From Eleginops maclovinus (taxonomy: Eukaryota; Chordata; Actinopteri; Perciformes; Eleginopidae), in NCBI RefSeq assembly GCF_036324505.1, contig NC_086368.1:10791421-10855420 (forward strand): 64,000 nucleotides of DNA. Direction: 5' to 3'. Below are positions 43,713-61,188 of this stretch, piece after piece; position 1 is the first letter of the stretch, and each line of letters opens with the position of its first letter. The notes beneath the pieces were generated by a model. That model was not told the DNA's origin. It did no database searches and worked only from the letters and a program-made list of their open reading frames with translations. A program made the position numbers and the translations under genes.

Positions 43713-45265
43713 CAGAATGTAAACTAACCTAATATCTCCAGGTGATATTAATTAAGGCATAAACATTTGTTGCATCTATTAACACCGCTGCTCTCAGAGG
43801 ACACAGCTGTCTTTGACCCTCTGACAAACAGGCTCATTTGCCGGCCGCTGTCTCCTCCTCATTCTCACCAACTAAACCATCTGATCCCAGCACCAACGAA
43901 AGACTGACAGAGAACTATACACACACGTACATTCTGAAAATTCGGGGTTCATGTCATCACCACCCGCTTTAAAGTTTCCTATCACATGACCTCATCATGA
44001 AGAGTTTTATTATTAACCTTGAGTTAAAGTTGTCCCCGAAGGTTGCCAAAAGTCTTTAACACCCGGGTTTATTAAAGCTTTTCATAACCAATTACATTTT
44101 TTAAATGTGTGGATGACTCAAATCGCACACATTTTGAAAAAAACCCACCTTTTCCCCCAACGACAAGTGATGTTTCTGTGATCACCAAATGGGGCCACAG
44201 CTGTCAACTCCATGAATGAAATATTAATATTTACAAAGTTTCAACTCTTTGGACGTCAGGGTTCAGTTCACCAAAATTCTAAGAAAAATAATTTCTGACT
44301 CCCGCTAGTGATGAGTGGGGATGGAGAACCACACACATCTGGAGTTTTGGATGGTCTGAGACGATGGGGTCATTTGGAATATAGATGTCCATTGTTTGTT
44401 TCTTTCATAATTCTTGACTCATCCTGTATGGTGGCCATCAGGGACAAACAACCCAAAACTCTTACATTAGGAGAAATGTGCTGCACTGTTCTACTAATGT
44501 AAGTGGTTTGGGCTGTTGTAGCTCATTTGCCCCTGTCTGAAATCGTAATTCTGCGGAGGAATGTTATGTGATGTGAATGTCAATGCTTTTTTCCCAAGGC
44601 CTATAATTAACTCTTAATCTTGTTTTTCCTGTATCAACATTTTGCTGTTGCTGGAATTTTTGTTCAGTTCAATAAAATATTTAACAAATGATACACTCAA
44701 TTATGAATTAATTTTAAAGATTCATCATCTTTTTAACACCGACCGTCATATATTGGAAAATCCCCATCGCTCCCTGTGAACAGTTTTCTGTGCTGAGGAA
44801 ACATTCAGTCCGAAAATAGTCGATTGCGTGTTTTGTGGCACTCACAGCAATAAAAACCTTAATGATCAGCAACATCTCTTTCCAGAAACAAGTTCCCTTG
44901 TGAGATAATCCACATTGTTGGAGGACACAGAGAGCTCAAACTAAAACATCTTAATCCTGGACACGTCAAACATAAACTATGGCCATTGCTTTATTAATAC
45001 ATTAAAGATTCTGAACATGGTGACATGTCGGGGTCAGTACTTTCTTTTGACATTTTTGACATCTTTTGACAGAGTTTACACTGTGGCTCTACATTGACTG
45101 AATGCGATGGCATGTCTGCTCGTGTGCAGCAGCCCATACATCAGCATTGTGACCACACAGCCTCCAGTGGTGCGACAGGGCACAGCTGAGAGTTAGCTGC
45201 CAACAGTAACAACGGCCTCCTTCAGTGCCATGTACTCTCCAGCAGCGCCGCACCTGTTGCCACAC
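43710..45265. other. Intergenic, nothing recognised
   Basis: 1.5 kb without a supported exon or repeat family. Confidence 0.4.

Positions 45266-45355
<90 letters not shown>
45266..45355. repeat. (GT)n microsatellite
   Basis: About 45 GT units. Confidence 0.97.
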
Positions 45356-45357
<2 letters not shown>

Positions 45358-48029
45358 CATGTAACTGAAAAGACATGTGGTGCTCATTCACATTCCTTCC
45401 TCCCCGCTCATGAATCACTCTGCCCCCACCTCTGCAGCCACCGGCCTGGGGTCCTCGGAGAGAGATGAGGAGGGATGGGAGGGCGAATGAGGAGAAGTTT
45501 AGGAGGCTGAACTATGTCGGGTGTAAATGCTTTATGGAGGAATATGTGCTATCTGCTTTTCTGGGCGTATGCTCCATAACAGCTTAATACAGGCTTAACA
45601 TGCAATTTATCCTGATTTTATAAGAGGACATGTTTATCTATGAGTATAAACAAAGAAAGTTGTGATTTGAGGATGCTGCTCTATTTAGATGTATTACTTA
45701 AAAGTACTATATGCTACTTTGAAATTACTCTGTTAAAAGTTAAGTTGTGCAAATGTTATTTGAATAAAAGTGTGTAATTGTAATCAGCTAATGTACTAAA
45801 AGTATTACTAATTAAGGCAACATTTTTTTTTAAATGGTCACTGTGACTATTATTTTATATGATATCATTAGAATAGTATTGCTGTGGTTATGTTGGATTT
45901 TACTGCTGTTTTTTGCTGAGGTGGAGCTTTTTTCAGCTATTTTGCGTAGGTATAGAAATAATAAATGTATCATATCACTGAGATGTAGTGAACACTTGAA
46001 AGTAGCATGAAAAAAATACTCAGGTAGGACAACCTCAAATGTGTACAATCAAATTAATTTAATGTTCTTACTTTCCACCACAGCGCTGGGCAACAGCTGG
46101 CTGTGATGCTGAGAGTGTAATTAAAGCAAATAACAGGTTATGATAATGACAGATATATTTCTCAAACCCTTAACATCCAATCCCCTTTAATTTCTCTTTT
46201 AGTAGCTGCAAAGTTCATCTTATTCGATATGTCTGACACCTGATTTACTGCTTCATGAAAGTGTATTTGAGGATTACTTCTTCCATCTTTTTATGAGGTA
46301 TGTAATTAAACTACATATATAACACTGACAGCCTTATCATGTGAACTATCTGCAGATTCTCTCGATAGAACTCCTCCAAGACTGTGCTGCTCACCCTGTA
46401 AAACCCTGACACTGGCTGTCTCCCGTCCTCTCACACTCTCCCGCCGGGGGCCCGACGTGCCCCGGGACTTAATGTCAAATTCCACATGGCTGAGCTACCT
46501 GGCTGCACTATTATTGGACCACATGCCTGACAGGACTGCAGCCGAGGAGACAAAAAGCAACTGTGAGGCTGATATGCCGGAGACAGGCAGGACGACAGGA
46601 AGCTTCTCTACGAGGACGAGACAGAGAGTATCAAGGCACAAACTGATACAAAAAACTTCAGCTCCAAAACTAAGAAAATGTGAAGTTTGTCAGAACACTT
46701 AGATCAGTTCTTTCTGCAGTGGTGCAAAAGGATTTGGACCTTTTAATTAATACAACAAAATGTACTTATTAAAAGCAGTGATACCAGAGATGAGAAGTAA
46801 TATTGATTGCTATTAGTAGTTATATTGAAATATACCAAAAGTACCAAAAGTAAAAGTACTCTTTCTTCAGAATAGACTCATTATATTGATACAAAGCAAT
46901 GTTTTAACTGGTAAAGTTGTATCTAATTTAAAATATGTTATACTGCATAATAGCTTGATTTATAAAAGACCTTTACAGTTTGGGATCACTGTCAGTAGTG
47001 ATGTCACTATGTCGCAGAAGTAAACAAAGGACAATAATGACGGTGTTACAGGCAGGGAGGGAACTTCAGGATTTTATCATTTTACATACAAAAAACTATA
47101 TAAAACACTAGAGGAAAGGGAAACTCTTACCCTTTAAAATGTCTAATACTGAACAGCAGCCTACTTATATTAGGCCTATTTATTGATGTCTTCAGTTATA
47201 ATTTTGACTTGTCTGACAAACTTGTACAGCATGTAGTTTGTTTTCGTTGCGACTCAAGGACAAATTCTCTGAACGTAGTGTATGTTTTCTCTTTGCTAGC
47301 TCATTTAGTTTTTGTTTTAACGCTCTTCCCCACAGAAGGTTGCACAACAGTTCAATAGAATCTTTTACATGAGTCTTACAGAAGGTATTGTTTGAACTCT
47401 TGTTGCAGGTGAGATATTTCTAAACAGACCATTATTAACAATTAAGCTCACCAAAATCATTTTACAAGGAAATATTTTTATAAAAGGCCAATTTGTGCAC
47501 TTAAAAATTGTGTTTTCTCTGGACACATTTTTTTTTTCTTCCCATGCTTCACAGGTCCAGAAAAACAAAAAATGGTGATGCTGTTTAGGAGGACTGGAAG
47601 ATAATCTGCTGCCAGAGGAGCATGAGATCACCCCTGAATCAGCAGAGCTATGATCCATAATAACCGCACATTACAGCCAGGCGCTGTTGTGTTTGGAGGA
47701 ATATGTGACGAGACAATGCTCCCCTTTCCACAGGGCAGCCTCTTCTCACAGAGAGGCTCGTATATTTGTAACCTCCTCTCCGCGTTCAGGCGCCCTCGGG
47801 CTTCCTCCTCCTCCTCTTCGTCCTCCTCCCAGGTCAAGAATCCAGTATATGCAAGATGAGGATAAACGTTTTTGTGCAGGGAGAGTCCAATGGTTTGCCA
47901 GAGAGGTCGGCTGAGGAGGAGAATAGGGACGGATATACGTCCAAACATAACACATGTTCTGCTGTTGACGTTTGATTTCAGCTGAGTTGGGGTGTGAAAT
48001 AGAAAGATCTCCATGTTATTCACAGCCAG
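45356..48029. other. Intergenic region
   Basis: No supported gene. 'aaaagtactatatgctac' near 45701 and 'agtaccaaaagtaaaagtac' near 46839-46858 are short dispersed-repeat-like pieces common in fish DNA. (TCC)-rich DNA near 47805-47830. Confidence 0.4.
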
Positions 48030-48765
48030 CACTCATCTCCTCCTCCTCCTCTTCTTTACTTTAATTTAACTTTCTTTCCCTTTGCTCCCCTTTCTTTTAT
48101 GTTCCCCCCGGGCGCTGCACAATAGCTGCCCACTGCTCCTAGTACTACGATGGGTTAAATGCAGAGGACAAATTTCACTGTGTGTGCTCTGCTGTGTGCA
48201 TGTATGTGACTAATAAAGAGGGTTTCATCCTCCGATTCTATCTTTTCCCTCCTCTCCGATCCTTTCATTTTCCATAGTTTTTGTCATCTTTCGTCCCAAC
48301 CCTCCCCCTCTTCTTCCTCTTCACTACAGTACACTAGTCTATTATTTTCTCTTCTTTCCTTTCTTTTCCCTCCTCCTCTCCTCTTATCTCCTCTACTCTT
48401 CCTTCGCCTTCTCTTTCATTTGCTTTCCTGTTTTCCTCCTTATCTTCAACTTATCCTTTGTGTCTTTTCTTCTCTTTCCTTCCTCCTCACCTCCTCCTCT
48501 CCTCTTCTTTCTTAGCCTCCCCTTCTCTGCATGCCTCATCTTTGTCCTGTTCTTTTTATCCTCTCCTTACCTTCCTATAGTATTTACTTCCACCTCTCAC
48601 TCTTTCATTTGCTTTTATTTGTTAATCTTCTCTTTCTGTCCTTCCCATATCTTCATTGTTTCCTTCTCCTCTTCCCTATTCTCCTTTTCTGTCTTTTTCT
48701 TCCACTTCTCTTTTTTCCCTCGTATCCTTTCCTATTCTTTCTCACCTTCTTCTTCTGTTTTCTGA
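48030..48765 (+). repeat. Long pyrimidine-rich (CT) tract
   Basis: On the + strand purines are scarce for most of 700 bp (ttcctcctcctcttcttt-type runs), apart from the embedded dispersed repeat at 48112-48239. It produces long Phe/Ser/Leu frames that are compositional artefacts. Confidence 0.8.
48112..48239 (+). mobile_element. Dispersed SINE-tail-like repeat, copy 1
   Basis: Starts gcgctgcacaatagctgccc and ends tcatcctccgattct. A near-identical copy is at 58666-58793. It includes gggttaaatgcagag and aataaagaggg. It resembles the 3' tail of fish retroposons; the family is not named with certainty. Confidence 0.7.
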
Positions 48766-51437
48766 TCCAACACAACTGGCTGCATTACAAGTCTCATGTA
48801 GCTTCTCCTATTTGTGGTACAGAATCTTTAGTTATAACTACATCTGCATATTTTTACATTTCTTTGGTTGTAACTCAGCAAAAAACATGTTGTTATTTTT
48901 TTGTTTAAGAGCAAACAAACAGGAACTTTGAGACCAGTTATTGAATTTAGGGGTTCAGCTATTTTGGATTGAGTCTGGGGAAATGATTTGTGTTGAGATA
49001 GACAGAAGCGCACCCACCGCCTGCAGCTAGCAAATGGAAATCATTATGCATGATTGGAGGGTTTGGCTGCCGGGAGAAAAAGCCTGAAGTCTCTGTGACT
49101 GACACTGAAGATTGTAAAAGCCTTTCCATATCAACGTAGATCTCTGTTAAGTTTCAGTATTGTGTTTGGCAGGGTTTTATCTGTATTTATCCTAAATGCA
49201 GCGATGCCGTGATTCCCATCGTGCAGACGGTAACGTCTACATGCCAGAGTCTGATAAGGTCTGAAAACAAGATGATTAGCTCAGACCTGTTGTTTCCCTC
49301 TCATGCTTTCCATGCAGCCCTGCTCCTGACCTATACTTTCTCTCCTTCTCTGACATCAACCTAATCTCGGTTTTCCCTCGCTCCTCATCTCCCCCTGCAC
49401 TCTCTTTGCTTTGATGTTACTTGTCAGCATCACTCCTCCCTGTCCAACCCCGAACCCCCTCCTCCCAGACACCAGATTACAGGGCGCTGGAGGGAAGCAG
49501 CCACACAAAACAATCATTTTTCCATTGTTGTCAATACATGAAAAGTCAGATTCATGTGTTTAAAGGGTTGGTTCACCCAAATTACAAGAACCCAAGACAA
49601 CCCTTGCAGATGGCTGTGGTTTGCATCTTGGAGATTTCTGCCGCCACCCGAACACATCTCTTTCCAACTTCCTGTTTACTCGCCGTCTTCGACGAAGAAA
49701 CAGCTCCTTCATATGGGGTGATAAATAATGTGGATGATTGGAGCCGGTGGTCTACAGCTGTGAACAGAGAGTCAAGGTCGAAAGGTCACAGGGTGAGATT
49801 CAGTAGCGAGTGGGACAGGAAATGAAGCAGAGGAAAGTTGACTCACTGGAGTGTGTCTGTTTTTTTGTGTTTTCTTATTGATGCTGAGTTGCATTGATCA
49901 ATTGAGACAATGGTCATTTGTCATTCAAGGAATTAAAAGGTTGTGAAGGTGGATACAACACTTGCACAAAATAATTTATACCCAAGGGACATAAATGATG
50001 GGAGTTTGGGGATTTGTGTGTTAAAAAACTATTGTTAAGCATTTGTTCTGTAAACCAAAGATTGTGTTTGTGGTCAAATATAATGTATTCTGAGGATTTA
50101 TGTTTTTTGTACCAACTTTAAAACTACAGACTTTCACAATTTATTTTTCCTATCATTTACCTAGAAAGTAAGTAATACAAGTTTAGTGATGTGAGATTTC
50201 TAAAAGAGCTGTAAAAGGCGCTGAATAAACTGTTCCCAACATGCAGGTGCATCAGTCAATTGAAAAAAAACTAAAATCAAACAGGACATTTTTGGGAAAA
50301 ACGCAGAAAATGATAAGTTAACACCAGGTAAAAGGGATGAAACCCAAACATTTTGACATATATTCATGGGGAACATGCAGCTAAATGCACTCAACTTTAC
50401 ACAGGAAATGTTTTCAGTGATGGTAATAATCCTAAAGTGTTTCAGTCATTTAGCTTCCCCCTGTAGGATGTTTTGTTTAATGAAATTCCACAGAAATCCC
50501 TTGTTCTACAAATCCCCTTGTAATAATGCTTAGACTCGTAAAAGAACAAGTGAGATTTCTTAAGCCGCTAGACTGCTACCATGGAGCTTTATCCCCCTAG
50601 ATCTTCTTATCTTGAACCAGCCCCCACCACACCACGTCTACATGGTCCACTCTACCCCGACACCCTAATCTTGACCCCGGCCTGATCCAACCCCCCTCCC
50701 TGAGGCTGTGTCAGAATAACGAATGCACCGCCATCCTGAAACCCAGCATGCTGCTGGGCCGTGATGGATGTGCACATCACAGCCGCAGTTTACAAAAGCC
50801 TCCGTGAATGAAGTGCCGCTGCCCCAGATCCTGTCAGCTGAGTCCCCGCGCTACAGCTCTTAATGCTGCACACAGAGGGGCTCCATGCTAGCAACAACTC
50901 TTAAAACCTGATAGTAGAGATGGTGGAAAGCCTCATCCATAAATGTCAAACCCCTTCTCTCCCCCATAGCCCCCACCACTAACACCAACAGCAACCATGG
51001 AGAGTTTTAGTTCACCCGAGCTCTTTATGGGGGTCTTACAGGGGAAAGCTCCGGTGTGAAATTGAAGATGAATTGTCGTCACTGAAAAATGTGAAGCAAC
51101 GAGGTGGAGAGAATGATTGCTTATTTTGTTTGCGTAATAAAAATCTTTTTTTTTCTCCACACTCTCTTTCTGTAATGCCGTTTCTTCATTCCTCCAGCAA
51201 CAGGCCGTTAAACTGTAAATCAAACAGGAATCCTAAAGCAGTCAGACGTATCCCTCAAACAACAAAGCCCCATCAATAACCCCTCACCTCTGCACGAACT
51301 GGCAGAATATTACATTGACTATCTATTTCATCCCATTCCTAACTCTCCGCTACCCAGAGTATTGCACCCAGACTGTAACCTGAGCTCTGCCATGATATTG
51401 CAACTCCCTGGACAGGAGTTATGTTTGTGTAGCTGTG

Positions 51438-51440
<3 letters not shown>
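48766..51440. other. Intergenic, nothing coding recognised
   Basis: 2.7 kb of unique-looking DNA. 49020-49075 contains cctgcagctagcaaatgg and an ATTATGCATGATT motif and could be a conserved non-coding element; only alignment could show it. Confidence 0.35.

Positions 51441-51475
<35 letters not shown>
51441..51475. repeat. (GT)n microsatellite
   Basis: About 17 GT units. Confidence 0.95.
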
Positions 51476-51478
<3 letters not shown>

Positions 51479-51583
51479 ACAGTGTAGGAAGTGGTGGATT
51501 GAGGAACAGCGTCAGACCCTAAGCTCAAAGATCAGCCACCTGTGAGTTATCAAGGGCAGCCTGATAAACCTGCCCTGTTTGCC

Positions 51584-55424
<3,841 letters not shown>

Positions 55425-55577
55425 GATAAATCAAGAAAAACCTCACATATATGAGCTATAAATCGAAACACATGTCCAATGCAGGAATGTGCCTATTTTT
55501 GATATTCAGAAATGTGCTGCACACATTACATAATGATCTGCTATTTCACAGGATGTGATGATTACTTGCTATATCTC
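55425..55577. repeat. Diverged duplicated non-coding segment, copy A
   Basis: Shares gataaatcaagaaaa, aaacacatgt and aatgcagg-type blocks in the same order with copy B at 56471-56644. Between blocks the similarity is patchy. Confidence 0.45.
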
Positions 55578-56470
55578 TCATAAATCATCAGGAGCAGTGG
55601 GTGGCTGTTGTCAACGTCTCAAGTTAGGCCGTAAAAAGGTCCTGCGCGGCCCGTGGATTTAATCCAACATGACTTTTGCATGTCAGGATCCCATTTGCAG
55701 CCCAGGACCAAATCTCTTCTGCCGGCTGAGGTCGAGTAAAATAATACGTGGGCAGATTTGGGAAGGCAACTGATACGGATCCAAATGGTGGATGACAGCA
55801 ATAACAGCACTGAGCGCTAATGTGTGTGTGTTTGTGCATGTATCCGAGGAGAGATGTGTGTGTTTGTTCAAATGTTTCCTTTGTATGTGTCCGCACATTC
55901 CCTGTAGCAGGAGATCCATCATCTGGCTCATATTACAAAGCAGTGGGGATGCTCGGTCAATTCCGGCTGACGGATGAAAAGAAGACCTAAGATGGCAGCT
56001 ATGTCAATAACAGGCACGGCCTCTGCTGACATCTGCCAGCCTCAAACCCTCACCCTCTCACCCCATTAGCTCCGTTTTGTACGAGATACCAACCAGATGT
56101 GACTCCTGCCCACATCTGTCACAGCCCTGACCCCTCACCTTCACCAGGGTCCACTTTTAATTTACTTATTTAGGTGAGTTATTTTAAAATAAGACCTCCA
56201 TTTAGCTGTTATATGATGGGAATATTCAGTTACTCACCCTTTAAACACATTTTTTCACCTTTGCAGCTCCCAGTCAAACAAGCCCTTAAAATAGCAGCAG
56301 GAAGTGGTGGGTACAGTATCTTACCATAATTCAATTACTTTTGCTGAAACTCCTTCTGTACTTTACAGCTTGGACCCACTTCACGAAAAGTGTTTGCGAA
56401 AAAACTCCACTTCATTTTCCATTTTTTGTGGGCTGGACTATGACATTGCAAAGTGTGTGCACAAAGAAAG

Positions 56471-56644
56471 TATAAATCAAGAAAACCCCACATCGCATAA
56501 ATTGAAACACATGTTCAATGAAGGCAGGGGCTCATTTAAACATTAAACTAACAAGAAACACTTGTATCCAGTTACAGAACGCGGCACACATGATAATGTA
56601 TCTCAGCTTTTGCTTAATGCAACTTGAGATATGATGATTATATG
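56471..56644. repeat. Diverged duplicated non-coding segment, copy B
   Basis: Same block order as copy A: ataaatcaagaaaa, attgaaacacatgttcaatg, then a gcggcacacat...gatgattat part. No coding frame. Confidence 0.45.
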
Positions 56645-58665
56645 TTAAAGAATATCAACCTGGGACACTCTGCAGAGAAAGTTTACCAGGGGTGGTCACG
56701 TTTTTTTTTAGGTAGCACATTCTTCATCAAGGGGAGGACTTGGCTTTTTATAATCTCTCGTCCAACTGAGAAGATACGAGAAGTTAAACCGGAGATGTGT
56801 CACATACCATGATATGATCCGACTCTTAAGAAGTAAAGATAGCGATAGAGCAAGTGATGTGTTAGGTTTCCACCTCCCCATCCTCTCCACACTATCATTA
56901 CATGCTGCTATGGATTTACTCCTGTAGCGAATGCAGGACACTGAGCAGAAGCGCTTATTTCAGGACACACAGCATTAATCAGCCAAAGGTTTTTGGGTTT
57001 CAAAGAGTTTTGATTCCATCTGAGGCCACACAGGTTACTCAACACGCAGATACAGATCAAAGCTTTTGATAAAAGAAATGAATGCAGCATATTACTAATT
57101 TCAGAAAGTGTTACTTAAGTGCACAGTATGTCATTTCTGCCACTGGGAGTCTCTCAATCAAAACAAAAGCAAAAGATGGACTTTGCTGTTGTCGTGAAGA
57201 AGCGTGAAATCCTGGGAGTTGTTATTTTTAATGTTAAATACTACAAAATATATATATATAATATAACTTAAGAAATGTCAGGGTTGTGAATGACTTCTGG
57301 CTAAGCTCAGTGTGCTCCAAACTAGATGAGTATGAGCGGGTAAAATGAGGGGAGATTTGCAGTGTTGTTTAGTCACCTGACAAATAAAAGAAATTCAAGT
57401 ACTGAACCTGGGGACAGAGCCTTCTCCGTCACTGTGCCCTCGCTCTGGAACTCACCCAAACATAAAATGCATTACATGTACTCTCTGTTCAATGTTCTCT
57501 GAGAAGTAAGCTATTAACTGCTACAAGCCGAACTATATCAAGCAGCTAGTTGCTTACTTTGTTTGCTATCTCTTTAGCTTGAAATGGCTTTTATAGAGGA
57601 AGAGGAGTGAAAGTCCAACAAATCTGTGGGGCACACAAACCAAACAATGGCTCAAAACAAGTTTAGATTCCTTGTATAGATGAAATAAAGATAGCATAGA
57701 TTATCTTATCCGTGCCCAATATACAACACCATGTGGCTTTGATCTAACAGAATTTCATGTTAAATCAGGATTTTGTTGACATGAGAACCGTGCAAAACCA
57801 TTTTGTTAATTTCCCTAATGAAGATGGAAACTTTGCAGAATTGGAGTGACAGTGGAGCAGTTGGGCAACCTGCAGCCTGGGAATAAATGTGCTTGTGGCT
57901 GATTATCATCTGTTAGGAATCAGTGCTTCTGAATATTTGCTCATTTTTTCCCCCCTGAGCTTGCATATCTGCCAAAGACGCTCCATCTGGATCACACTGT
58001 CAGTGTCAGGAGACACTTTGCTCCAACTTGCAGACACTTGAGCACCCTATCAGTGTCCCAGCTGCCAGAGCTCTTTTTTGAATCAGTGTTTGTGGTATGT
58101 GTACGTGAACTGTCCTTTACTTAAGTCTGAATGCATGCATGCATGTTTGGTCCTTTTTTTGTACATACTGTACATACGTTAATAACCTCTGAGGAATTCA
58201 GTCAGCTCTACATTAACATTGACTGTGACCTCTCAATGTGAAGACAGATCAGTGTGAGAAACCAACACTTTCACAGCTGCTCCACATGCCAACCTCCACT
58301 GGTGGATATTTGTGTGTGCGATTGTTTGGTAAAGCAGCACAGTAGCACACAGAAAACTGTCAGAAACAAGCTCCTTGTCAGCAGCTGAACAACTGACAGC
58401 TTTATTATCATCTCACTCTCCTTCAGTAGAAAGACTTGAATAAAGACTTTCATTGGGTGATTTTTTTGTGGGAAAACGCTTGGAATGTAGACGGAATTAT
58501 TTAGCTGATTCTAGTTTTTGTCTCTCTTTTATTTATACATTTTTTTTCCCCCCTAAATTAAGTAAAGTTATAAAATGATTCATGCACACACACAAAAAGG
58601 ATGTGCAGTATCTAAAAACAAATACTGTTCAACACTTCATGAGAAGAGTCCACAATGAATCATAT
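56645..58665. other. Intergenic, nothing recognised
   Basis: 2 kb AT-rich DNA, a short (AT)n near 57248, no supported exon. Confidence 0.4.
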
Positions 58666-58793
58666 GCGCTGCACAATAGCTGCCCACTGCTCCTAGTACT
58701 AGGATGGGTTAAATGCAGAGAACCAATTTCACTGTGTGTGCTATGCTGTGTGCATGTATGTGACAAATAAAGAGGGTTTCATCCTCCGATTCT
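58666..58793 (+). mobile_element. Dispersed SINE-tail-like repeat, copy 2
   Basis: Second copy of the 48112-48239 repeat; a few single-base differences. It ends 55 bp before the Tc1 remnant. Confidence 0.7.
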
Positions 58794-58848
58794 TCTTCTT
58801 TTTAGTAGTTATCTACTGCACTTTTATCGTAGTTGAATAGCAAATATA

Positions 58849-59377
58849 CACTGCCGGGCCGAAAAAAAGGTCACACACTCTAATATTCGTTGGACCGCCT
58901 TTAGCTTTGATTACGGCACACATTCGCTGTGGCGTCGTTTCCACAAGCTTCTGCAATGCCACAACATTTATTTCTGTCTTGCATTAATTTTTCACCAAGA
59001 TCTTGTATTGATGACGGAAGATTTGGACCACTGCGCAAAGTCTTCTCCAGCACATCCCAAAGATTCTCAATGGGGTTCAGGTCTGGACTCTGTGGTGGCC
59101 AACCCGTGTGTGAAAATGATGTCTCATGCTCCCTGAACCACTCTTTCACAATTTGAGCACGATGGATCCTGGCATTGTCATCTTGGAGCATGCCCGTGCC
59201 ATCAGGGAAGAAAAAATCCATTGATGGAATAACCTGGTCATCAGTATATTCAGGTAGTCAGCTGACCTCAGTCTTTGGGCACACAACGTTGCTGAACCTA
59301 GACCAGACCCACTGCAGAAGCCCCAGTTCATAGCACTGCCCCCAAAGGCTTATGACCTTCCTTTTGGCCGGGCAGTG
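58849..59377 (-). mobile_element. Tc1-like transposon remnant, 529 bp, TA-flanked
   Basis: Ends are inverted: left CACTGCCGGGCCGAAAA, right (reverse complement) CACTGCCCGGCCAAAAGG. Each is flanked by TA (58847-58848, 59378-59379), the Tc1/mariner target. Inside, on the minus strand, is the last third of a Tc1-type transposase. The 5' two thirds are missing, so the copy cannot act alone. Confidence 0.88.
58901..59335 (-). pseudogene. Tc1-like transposase, C-terminal fragment
   Basis: An open frame from 59221 to 58901 contains [19 protein letters not shown], then [19 protein letters not shown]. These carry the second Asp and final Glu of the DDE triad of Tc1/mariner transposases. Further N-terminal sequence (59222-59335) is in another frame ([15 protein letters not shown]), so there is at least one frameshift. 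The helix-turn-helix DNA-binding part and first catalytic Asp are absent. Inactive. Confidence 0.9.
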
Positions 59378-59379
59378 TA

Positions 59380-61188
59380 TAACTCTTCATTAAATCCAAA
59401 CAGACAGCAACAGGTTTTCCCAAACAGCACATAATGTAAAAGTCAATTTAGGGTTTTTTATCATAGTTCTTTAATCATGGTTTCATTGTTTGTTACTCCT
59501 GAGATCTGTCATGGAAATGAATTAAGAAAAACACAAGAATTCAGAGGATCAGACAGGTTTGTAAAAAACCCTAAGGTTAGCTATTCAAGAATTCAATTGT
59601 AAACACACATCATACTTAACCAAGCTATCAAAAACAATGCTAGGCTGTTCAGCAACTTGGTTAAACAAGTGGCCATGCTTGAAACTGCAGGTCACACTAA
59701 ACACGCGGGCCCAAAAAGACTATATTCCTTACACCATAATTATCAAAAAAACAGGTGTAAAGAATATTTTGTTTTACAAACAATGCAAAATGTTTCTTTC
59801 TGTCATGTTGCAATAAAGTCAAATAAACCTCTAAAAGAGTCATATCAGTTCATTTTTTTTGGCAGCTCAACCTGAGGTAAAGGTTTAAAAATAATTGATC
59901 CATACTTTGTGTTGCCTCACTTTTTTGGCCTGACAGGTTATACAATGTCTGATTGTCTCAATGCTTAGGTTTGTTGCCCCATTAGACTTTGTTTTGCAAT
60001 GGCATTAAACAAACCAATGGTCAAAACTACCAAAAAAAAGAGAACATTTTACAAAACAGAATGATCCTTTAGAGAACAGATGTGTCACAGATGTAAAACT
60101 GAAGTTTATATCAAACAGTGACTGGATGCAGAACCTATACTGCTGGCAGACAGGATAGCATTCCTCCTCTCTTTGCACTGTAACGTGTTTAGACATCTGC
60201 AAAAGGGTGGGATTATCCATCAGACTCAAACACTGTGCCTATCTTTTCATCAGCACATTGAGAAAACATCAAAACATCACAGTATCTCAGACCTCACCTG
60301 CTCACACCACCCAGCACGGTCAACAAAGTCAATGAATGTGATTAAGCTCTGGCTGACAGCCGGAGCAGTGAAACTCTGGTTAGGTTTTCTTCTTTATGGA
60401 CAAAGGGCAGGGAAGAATAATGTGCGAATGATGGGGGTCTCTTTCTTTCTCGGGTGGTGTGTTTGGAGTTATGCATCTTGCGATAAGAGGCATGGATGTG
60501 AATGTGTGATGATTAAAGAGAAGGGACCTATCTGCAGTAGGCTTGTGTGGCTGTGTGTCGGGAAGGCGGGCTCACATCCTGTTTGATAACCTAAGACCCT
60601 GACACACACAATGAACCATCCAACATCAGAAAAAGTATAAATCAAGTTATTCTGTATGATTCCTTTTAGGACTATAAGAAAAGAGAAGTTCACGAGAGAA
60701 CAGAACGTACTGAAAGTCTCTTCTTAAACTTTCTTCAGTTTTCTCTCTTTAGTTCAGAACAACAAATTAAACTGTGGAAAAAAAGATACTTATTTGTTTG
60801 AAGCACATGGAATTTCAGCCCTACTGGGGGCGCTGTCAGCACGTAGAGTGACCAGAAACCTCCTTGATCCAAACAACCATACCACAAAATGACCAACATG
60901 AATAAACCCAGTCTAAAGTTCTGAGTGAATATGCAGTCCACGTGTACTATGTATATGCAGTTATGCATGTGTGTGTGTCTGCGTGTGTATGTGTGTTGAT
61001 GTGCAGGATATATGCCCAAGCAAACACGCGCCACACACATAGCCCACCATGGGTGATAGCTCATGCTTAGTGGAGGAGTATTAGTTTCAGGATTGAGAAA
61101 TTATTTGATTATAAAATAGCGTTCACAGTGTGATCTTAGGCAACTCATGCCAGCTCCTGGCAATGTGTGCCAGCAGGCTGAGCCCAGA
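59380..61188. other. Intergenic, nothing recognised
   Basis: 1.8 kb without a supported exon; GT-rich near 60965-61005. Confidence 0.4.

Noticed and set aside
47628..48032. Minus-strand 134-codon frame containing a Glu-rich run
   Set aside because: The Glu run comes from a TCC repeat; no recognisable domain and no splice support.
48460..48908. Long Phe/Leu/Ser frames resembling membrane proteins
   Set aside because: Compositional artefact of the CT tract; several overlapping frames are open for the same reason.
49421..49825. 134-codon plus-strand frame
   Set aside because: No recognisable motif, ordinary intergenic composition, no promoter or conserved splice context visible.
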